Translations under genes and position numbers: made by a program | The notes under the pieces: generated by a model | What the model was told of the DNA's origin: nothing | Seen by the model: only the letters and a program-made list of their open reading frames with translations | Databases searched by the model: none | Assembly: GCA_016875955.1 (NCBI GenBank) | Contig: VGOH01000079.1 | Location: forward strand, 1-5,955 | Reading direction: 5' to 3' | Length of the DNA: 5,955 nt | Origin: Chloroflexota bacterium | GTDB taxonomy: Bacteria; Chloroflexota; Dehalococcoidia; Dehalococcoidales; RBG-16-60-22 | Shown here: positions 5,574 through 5,955 of the stretch, one piece after another | Layout: every line of letters begins with the position of its first letter | Position numbering within the stretch: the first letter of the stretch is position 1

Positions 5574-5812
5574 TTTTATTTGCCTTCAGTTGTTATGTGC
5601 TTACCTTACCCCTGACCCCTCTCCAGCCGGAATCACTGGTAAAAGACTAAAGGCATTAATGGCTGGAGAGGGGAGTATAGAGGAGAAGGGGCTCCGCCCC
5701 CTCTCCAATTCTTTCCCCCTCTCAAACATCATCAAAATGGAGCACAGAGGGCAAACCTGTTTGAGAGGGGGAGCAAGGGGGTGAGCAAAAGAACAACCAT
5801 ATTCAAATAAAA
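5574..5812 (+). repeat. MITE-like interspersed element, copy 2 (composite form, 239 bp)
   Basis: Inverted ends are TTTTATTTG (5574-5582) and CAAATAAAA (5804-5812), perfect over 9 bases, with GTTGTT/AACAAC pairing further in. The left part (GTGCTTACC, then CCCCTGACCCCTCTC) and the right part (CTCAAACATCATC through GGGGGTGAGC) match copy 1 read on the minus strand, so the two copies are in opposite orientation. The core hairpin is perfect here: CCCCCTCTCAAACA (5715-5728) with TGTTTGAGAGGGGG (5758-5771). It differs from copy 1 by a 100-base block in the middle. It occupies the gap between the divergent ThiF-like and selA genes. The open frame read through it (LTPDPSPAG...) is the spurious peptide typical of such GC-rich dispersed repeats, not a gene. 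Confidence 0.8.
5624..5723 (+). repeat. 100-base block inserted in MITE copy 2, bounded by an 8-base direct repeat
   Basis: CCCCTCTC occurs at 5616-5623 and again at 5716-5723; collapsing the two restores the structure of copy 1. The block holds a perfect 13-bp inverted repeat, CCCCTCTCCAGCC (5616-5628) with GGCTGGAGAGGGG (5661-5673). A second hairpin at 5682-5706 pairs GGAGAAGGGG with CCCCCTCTCC around CTCCG with one mismatch. It may be a second small element that jumped into the first, or a tandem/recombination derivative of related hairpin units. Confidence 0.65.
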
Positions 5813-5829
5813 CCCGGTTCTCAGTTAGG
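5813..5829 (+). repeat. 17-base direct repeat, right copy
   Basis: CCCGGTTCTCAGTTAGG starts exactly at the right edge of MITE copy 2 and matches 5549-5565 with one change (C for G). Confidence 0.75.
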
Positions 5830-5864
5830 CGGAGCCGATACTAGAAGTGTCCATCATCATCGTG

Positions 5865-5870
5865 TAAAAT
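5865..5870 (+). promoter_or_regulatory. -10 element placed for a possibly leaderless selA transcript
   Basis: TAAAAT (5/6 to consensus) ends 7 bases before the selA ATG, so transcription would begin at or next to the start codon. No good -35 is visible 16-18 bases upstream. This is a weak prediction based on spacing. Confidence 0.35.
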
Positions 5871-5877
5871 ATGAGGC

Positions 5878-5955
5878 ATGGAAAGCGAGTTCCGGAAAAT
5901 ACCGGGCGTGGATAAGGTCCTGGCCGACGAGCGACTGAAACCGCTTTTGGCGACC
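5878..5955 (+). CDS. selA: L-seryl-tRNA(Sec) selenium transferase SelA, N-terminal part (runs off the right edge)
   Basis: SelA is the bacterial PLP enzyme that converts seryl-tRNA(Sec) to selenocysteyl-tRNA(Sec) using selenophosphate. Only 26 residues are in the window: MESEFRKIPGVDKVLADERL and then KPLLAT. The FRKIPGVDKVLAD-x-R-L segment matches the N-terminal tRNA-binding domain start of SelA proteins ([LF]R-x-[IL]P-[SA]VD-x-LL-x-D-x-R). The frame has a TGA at 5872-5874 just upstream, so ATG 5878 is the first possible start. GAGG is only 1 base before that ATG, too close for a normal ribosome site; together with TAAAAT at 5865-5870 this hints at leaderless expression. It is divergent from the sulfur genes, separated by the composite MITE. 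The family call rests on a short stretch. If right, the organism makes selenoproteins. Confidence 0.78.
   Translation, partial: MESEFRKIPGVDKVLADERLKPLLAT

Noticed and set aside
5590..5784. Small plus-strand frame starting MLCAYLTPDPSPAG
   Set aside because: It lies wholly inside the MITE-like repeat; LTP-x-PSP-type peptides are the familiar spurious product of GC-rich dispersed repeats.
5574..5829. CRISPR array from the repeated GC-rich motifs
   Set aside because: The repeats are hairpin arms and two flanking 17-mers, not regularly spaced direct repeats with unique spacers; no cas gene is present.

Overview
The window looks like bacterial DNA. It has Shine-Dalgarno starts, sigma70-like promoters, a TPP riboswitch with an intrinsic terminator, and the start of selA, the bacterial route to selenocysteyl-tRNA. 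The set (SelA, stand-alone ThiN-type thiamine-phosphate synthase, NIL-domain protein, HypE-like AIR-synthase paralog, moderate-to-high GC) suggests an anaerobe. Something like a Dehalococcoidia/Chloroflexota member would fit, but this is inference and nothing in the window proves the taxon.

Layout, read along the minus strand where most genes lie. Block 1 (5542 down to 3736) is a promoter, a ThiF/MoeB/HesA-family E1-like adenylyltransferase and cysteine synthase (cysK). Block 2 (3556 down to beyond 1) is a promoter, a clear TPP riboswitch (3507-3420), an intrinsic terminator (3408-3369), then five tightly packed genes: cysE, a small NIL-domain protein, a cysteine desulfurase, an AIR-synthase-family protein, and the first 54 codons of a ThiN-domain protein. 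Gaps are 1, 1, 33 and 3 bases. The plus strand carries only the first 26 codons of selA, at the right edge.

Both long intergenic regions (3351-3735 and 5459-5877) hold a copy of the same small interspersed element with terminal inverted repeats and a long internal hairpin. The copies are in opposite orientation. The second carries an exactly 100-base extra block bounded by an 8-base direct repeat, and a 17-base near-perfect direct repeat lies on either side of it.

Functionally the minus-strand genes form a sulfur-to-thiamine module. CysE makes O-acetylserine, CysK turns it into cysteine, the desulfurase moves the sulfur to a persulfide, a ThiF-like enzyme could activate a ThiS-like carrier, and ThiN joins the thiazole and pyrimidine phosphates. 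The most interesting point is that the TPP riboswitch sits directly in front of cysE. Cysteine precursor synthesis and sulfur mobilisation therefore appear to be under thiamine-pyrophosphate control, together with ThiN and an uncharacterised AIR-synthase paralog.
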